From contig NZ_JBHUEO010000007.1 of assembly GCF_042680885.1 (NCBI RefSeq), forward strand, positions 31,137 to 95,136: 64,000 nt of DNA, in the 5' to 3' direction. The translations under genes and the position numbers were made by a program. Of this stretch, positions 60,785 to 64,000 are shown in pieces. Each line of letters begins with the position of its first letter. Position 1 is the stretch's first letter. Under the pieces are notes generated by a model, which saw nothing but the letters and a program-made list of their open reading frames with translations, did not search any database and was not told the origin of the DNA. Source of the DNA: Siminovitchia sediminis (GTDB lineage: Bacteria > Bacillota > Bacilli > Bacillales > Bacillaceae_C).

Positions 60785-61600
60785 TTAGAAGAAGATCAGA
60801 AGTAATGTCCCGGCAATGAAACAATAATATGTAAAATAAACCAGCTTTCCTTTTTTCATAATTCCCATAAACCACTTCAAAGCAAAATAAGTCATGAGAA
60901 GCGTGGCAATAAATGCAGCCAAATATGGAATGGCTAAGTCTGTTTTATTCGGATCATTCAAAAAATCTGATAAACCCAGTACAAAGCCGCCGATACTTAC
61001 GGGTATATACAGCATAAATGAAAATCGAAGTGCTGTATCCTGTTTCATTCCGACTGCAATGGCTGAAATAATCGTCGCACCTGAACGACTGATACCAGGT
61101 GTTAAGGCAGCAGCCTGTCCTAAACCAACAATGAGTGCGTCCTTGATCGTAATATTTCTTTCATCCTTCATTCCTCTCATATTGCGTATGAACCATAGGG
61201 CAATTCCTGTGACAAAGAGCATCACCGCAATGGTTGCCATACTGACATTGTCTTCAATGTAGTCATTTAATAAGATCCCGAGAAAACCTGCCGGGAGGGT
61301 ACCGATGACAATAAAGCAAACAAAGCGAAAGTCACTCTTATATGCTGTATTTTTCGTTTTCAAATAACTGATGGAATGGACTGTAAGCCTTACAATATCC
61401 TTTCTATAGATATAAAGTATCGCAAGAAGCGAAGCCGTATTGGTTAATATAGCAAAAGTAAAGCCTTGTTCACCCAGCCCTAAAATCTCACTGGCAATCA
61501 TTACGTGTCCACTGGACGATACGGGAATCGGTTCGGTAAAGCCTTGGACTAATCCAATAATGATCATTTTGATTATCAATAGTATATCTGTTTCTCCCAT
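60785..61600 (-). CDS. uppP: Undecaprenyl-diphosphatase UppP (BacA)
   Basis: Membrane phosphatase of 271 residues that recycles undecaprenyl diphosphate for cell-wall synthesis and can give bacitracin tolerance. The two active-site motifs are visible: GLVQGFTEPIPVSSSGH (about residue 15) and LTPGISRSGATIISAI (about 165), with about eight hydrophobic segments. The ATG at 61600 follows GGGGAGGA; the frame extends further up without a better site. It lies between two palindrome arrays. Confidence 0.93.
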   Translation of the reverse strand: MGETDILLIIKMIIIGLVQGFTEPIPVSSSGHVMIASEILGLGEQGFTFAILTNTASLLAILYIYRKDIVRLTVHSISYLKTKNTAYKSDFRFVCFIVIGTLPAGFLGILLNDYIEDNVSMATIAVMLFVTGIALWFIRNMRGMKDERNITIKDALIVGLGQAAALTPGISRSGATIISAIAVGMKQDTALRFSFMLYIPVSIGGFVLGLSDFLNDPNKTDLAIPYLAAFIATLLMTYFALKWFMGIMKKGKLVYFTYYCFIAGTLLLIFF

Positions 61601-61732
61601 TTTATCCTCCCCTATGTTCTCCACAAACTAAGCGACTAATTTTGTAGCGCTATCTGATCATTCAATCAATGGCGCTGAACTTGAAATAGACGTGATCATC
61701 TTTATGTATACAGTTAACACAGAAAAAGTTTT

Positions 61733-62268
61733 TTATTGTTTCTTAACTGTATAGTAAAGTTCGACAAACTGATTGAAAGTTCTTATTCCTTTCAATGAAA
61801 GGTTGAATTGATCTTCTCCTTCTTTAAATAACGGAATGCCATGACCAAGTAGTATTGGGGCAACGGTTATAATCAGTTCATCGACTAATTTTTCTTTCAT
61901 AAAAGAATGTATTAATTCTCCACCGCCAGCGATCCAAATGTTTTTCCCATCTTGGCTTTTTAGTTTTTTTACGAAATTAGTTATCTCACCATTCATAAAT
62001 TTTACATCTTCGGTATCCTCATTGAAAGACCTTGTAAATACATAGCATTGTTTGTTTTTGTATGGAAACTCTTTTATATCTTGTTTCATCACCCAATCGT
62101 AAGTCCTTTTACCAAGTAGAACTGTATCCACTGTGGCATAAAACTCTGTAAATCCGTTATCCCCTTCACCTTTGACTTGATCAGCCACTCAAGAGAATCG
62201 TCTTTTGAAGCAATATATCCATCTAAACTTGAAGCTATAAATACTACCAGCTTTCGTTTTTCACTCAT
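61733..62268 (-). pseudogene. RibD C-terminal / dihydrofolate-reductase-like protein, frameshifted
   Basis: Two overlapping minus-strand frames together give one complete small reductase of the RibD-C family. The N part MSEKRKLVVFIASSLDGYIA..SLEWLIK (from 62268) ends out of frame. The rest, KGEGDNGFTEFYATVDTVLLGKRTYDWVM onward to VELYYTVKKQ (61733), is in another frame (shown shortened: GFTEFYATVDTVLLGKRTYD). The break is near 62175; one extra base in the AAGTC run would restore EWLIKVKGEGDNG. It is a recent frameshift or a sequencing error. Function when intact: NADPH-dependent reduction of an unknown small molecule. Confidence 0.8.
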
Positions 62269-62511
62269 TGCATCCACCGCCAAATGGGAGTTTTTAATTC
62301 TTGACATGATTCAACTCTTCTGCAAGGTTATATTAAAAATTTTATCCAATCAATCTACAACTGTTAAAGGTATATCAACCATGCCCGTTTGTTGATAAAG
62401 GAACACCTAAAATTCATTAACCAAAATGTTAGATTCATTGTAAGCCGGGATTACCCTCATTTTTCATTAAATCTATGTACATTTGTTTAATAGAGAGGCT
62501 TTCGTTGCTGA

Positions 62512-62723
62512 TCAAACGGTTAAATGGACAAGATGCAGCTTTATGGAATCAGCAGATGTATTGGAAAGACAGGCTTTAGCCTCTTTCATTAAATGTTTGA
62601 TTACTACTTTGAGGGACGGGCTTTTTACTTTATTCAAACGTTTGAATAATCCAGGGTGAAGTTCAGAGCTTTCCAATTGAAAACTTGATGATTATCAAAA
62701 ACCATCTTTAATCAATCGTTTGA
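62512..62723. repeat. Palindrome array 2 (four copies)
   Basis: Copies of the TCAAACGTTTGA-type motif start at 62512, 62589, 62634 and 62712. The 62634 copy lies within an 18-bp perfect palindrome TATTCAAACGTTTGAATA (62631-62648). Intervals are 77, 45 and 78 bp. The array sits in the gap between the frameshifted reductase and the HAD gene. Confidence 0.65.
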
Positions 62724-62960
62724 TTTACTGAGTGACGCGAAACTTTAGCCTTTGAATAGCAAAGGGAGAAAGCATGGGTATTTTTCTTATTAGAATCTTC
62801 TCCTCAAATACCTGATCTGTAACTAAATAGAATGTTTTGTCTTACTGCTTCATAGTATGAATGTTACCAATCATTACGCCCCTTGAAAAGTGGGTTTCAT
62901 TGCATTTTAACCGTTTTTTCGCTAGAATACATGCCAATATAAGAGGGCGGAAAATTGCCT
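62724..62960. other. Upstream region of the HAD phosphatase gene
   Basis: No gene seen; AGGAGAAGGGG at 62962-62972 is the ribosome site for the HAD gene. Confidence 0.4.
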
Positions 62961-62974
62961 GAGGAGAAGGGGAT

Positions 62975-63865
62975 ATGACATTGATAAAATGCATCGCCAC
63001 TGACATGGATGGAACACTGCTCAATGCCAGTCAAGAGGTAAGCGAAGAAAACAAGCTTGCGATCCGGGAGGCTCGTAAGCAGGGAATTGATTTTCTAGTT
63101 GCCACAGGGCGTTCTTATCATGACCTGCGTTATGTGTTGGAAAAAGTTGATATCCTATGCCCTGCTATTTGCCTGAACGGCGCTGAAATTAGAGATGAAC
63201 AGGGCAACATTGAATTTGGGATCGGACTGGATGAAGAGACAGCTTCTCAAGTGGCCCGAATTCTTGACCATGCCGATATTTATTATGAATTATATACAAG
63301 CAATGGTACGTACACGACAAATTATGAGAAAGGCGTCCAGGCGGTCATGGACATTTACCGTACAGCTAATCCGTCTATAGAGATTGCTCCACTGAGAGAG
63401 AGAGTAGAGAAGCGTTTTAAGAAGCGTTTGATCAAAGTAGTGGATCATTTGGACGGTATTTTTGGTGCGGGAGACATAGTAACCTATAAATTTTTTGGCT
63501 TCTCCAAAGACGCGGCTTTGCTTAATGAAATGAACATAAGGTTTGAGCAGATCAAGGGAATCACCGTCACTGCGTCCGGCCGTCAAAATATTGAGATTAC
63601 CCATGCTCAGGCCAAAAAAGGAAATGCTTTAAAAAGATACACGGAGAAACGGGGAATCCCCCTCGAACAGACCATGGCGATTGGTGATAATTATAACGAC
63701 TTGTCAATGCTCCGCCTGGTTGGCCATTCAGTGGCTATGGGGAATGCCGAGAAGGAAATTAAAGATTCGTGCCGGTATATAACCGGGTTAAACACAAAAG
63801 ATGGCGTTGCGGAGATCATTTACAAAATCTTGGAGGAACAAAATATACGGAATGAAAAAGCCTGA
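62975..63865 (+). CDS. Cof-type HAD-IIB sugar/cofactor phosphatase (YkrA-like)
   Basis: Cytosolic haloacid-dehalogenase-superfamily phosphatase of 296 residues. Motif I is CIATDMDGTLLN (nucleophile Asp about 9), motif II VATGRSY, and motifs III/IV KKGNALKRYTEKRG and AIGDNYNDLSML. The large C2B cap lies between about 85 and 215. A good ribosome site and a terminator that begins at the stop codon make it monocistronic. The substrate is not predictable; sugar phosphates or flavin/PLP phosphates are typical. Confidence 0.9.
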   Translation: MTLIKCIATDMDGTLLNASQEVSEENKLAIREARKQGIDFLVATGRSYHDLRYVLEKVDILCPAICLNGAEIRDEQGNIEFGIGLDEETASQVARILDHADIYYELYTSNGTYTTNYEKGVQAVMDIYRTANPSIEIAPLRERVEKRFKKRLIKVVDHLDGIFGAGDIVTYKFFGFSKDAALLNEMNIRFEQIKGITVTASGRQNIEITHAQAKKGNALKRYTEKRGIPLEQTMAIGDNYNDLSMLRLVGHSVAMGNAEKEIKDSCRYITGLNTKDGVAEIIYKILEEQNIRNEKA

Positions 63866-63926
63866 GCTTTCTCAGGCTCAGCTTGTAGAGAAAGTATATG
63901 TTTTTTTCTCTACAGGCTTTTTTATT
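63859..63926 (+). terminator. Nested terminator of the HAD gene
   Basis: AGCCTGAG/CTCAGGCT (starting within the stop codon region) and GTAGAGAAA/TTTCTCTAC (63885-63893, 63905-63913) stand in series, then CAGGCTTTTTTATTTT. The first AAAAAGCCTG can also pair with the last CAGGCTTTTT, giving a three-way fold. Confidence 0.8.
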
Positions 63927-64000
63927 TTACATTTAGACGACTTGTATCTAGATTTTTGTGTTTTTATTTTTAAGAAAAAGATTCCCATCCACCTAGACCT

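Overview
The window reads as chromosome of a spore-former-type Bacillaceae (low-GC Firmicute). This rests on strong AGGAGG-type ribosome binding sites, frequent TTG/GTG starts, and close matches to Bacillus families: the ywrABCD-like chromate/gamma-glutamyltransferase block, YtxJ, CatR/CatE, YpuA, YlbL/SepM, GltC and RecQ (YocI). Classic Bacillus control elements also recur (TPP riboswitch, PyrR attenuator, Pho box, Per boxes, BirA box, sigma-54 promoter). I cannot name the genus. I see no rRNA, tRNA, prophage, IS element or CRISPR array; most of the window is ordinary metabolic chromosome.

Layout. 1-5.5 kb: a sigma-54 activator (GabR type, cut by the window edge) drives an aldehyde dehydrogenase (GabD-like), a stand-alone GNAT and a PuuP/PlaP-like permease, through an upstream palindrome and a textbook -24/-12 promoter. 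5.6-9.3 kb: a two-gene chromate transporter with its Lrp-type regulator, divergent from a gamma-glutamyltransferase. 9.8-14.1 kb: a flavin monooxygenase, a pterin dehydratase, then a TPP-riboswitch operon tenI-thiS-thiG-thiF. 14.7-20.6 kb: a Na/Pi cotransporter behind a Pho box, two unannotated small ORFs, a flavin-reductase-like protein, an M20 amidohydrolase, YtxJ and an MscS channel. 20.8-25.7 kb: a SWIM/SNF2 helicase and a PerR-controlled catalase.

26-36.6 kb: threonine synthase, a dicarboxylate/amino-acid symporter, uracil permease with a PyrR attenuator, peptidase T, a divergent CatR/CatE pair, bioY-bioB and a D-lactate/glycolate-type oxidase. 36.8-44.7 kb: gdhA divergent from a GltC-like regulator, an orphan purC, a nucleoside deaminase, a cytosolic BtuF-fold protein, an MFS exporter, the SepM/YlbL protease and YpuA. 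44.7-57.7 kb: membrane proteins, an exported M28 aminopeptidase, LD-carboxypeptidase behind a tandem direct repeat, a 5'-nucleotidase, quinone oxidoreductase, a transporter plus a tiny coiled-coil protein, a tandem P-loop protein, and kbl-tdh (threonine to glycine). 57.8-64 kb: recQ, undecaprenyl-diphosphatase, a frameshifted RibD-type reductase and a HAD phosphatase. These are separated by two gene-free stretches carrying degenerate copies of a 12-bp palindrome.

The genes form many small independent units with visible control signals: nitrogen/carbon scavenging (GABA or amine, glutamate, threonine, peptides), cofactor supply (thiamine, biotin), stress defence (catalase, quinone/catechol, chromate, bacillithiol) and DNA repair. 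The most unexplained items are the roughly 44/45-bp phased palindrome array near 60.3 kb, the 33-bp-period repeat upstream of the LD-carboxypeptidase, the tandem P-loop protein with one dead nucleotide site, and two small ORFs near 16.6 kb.
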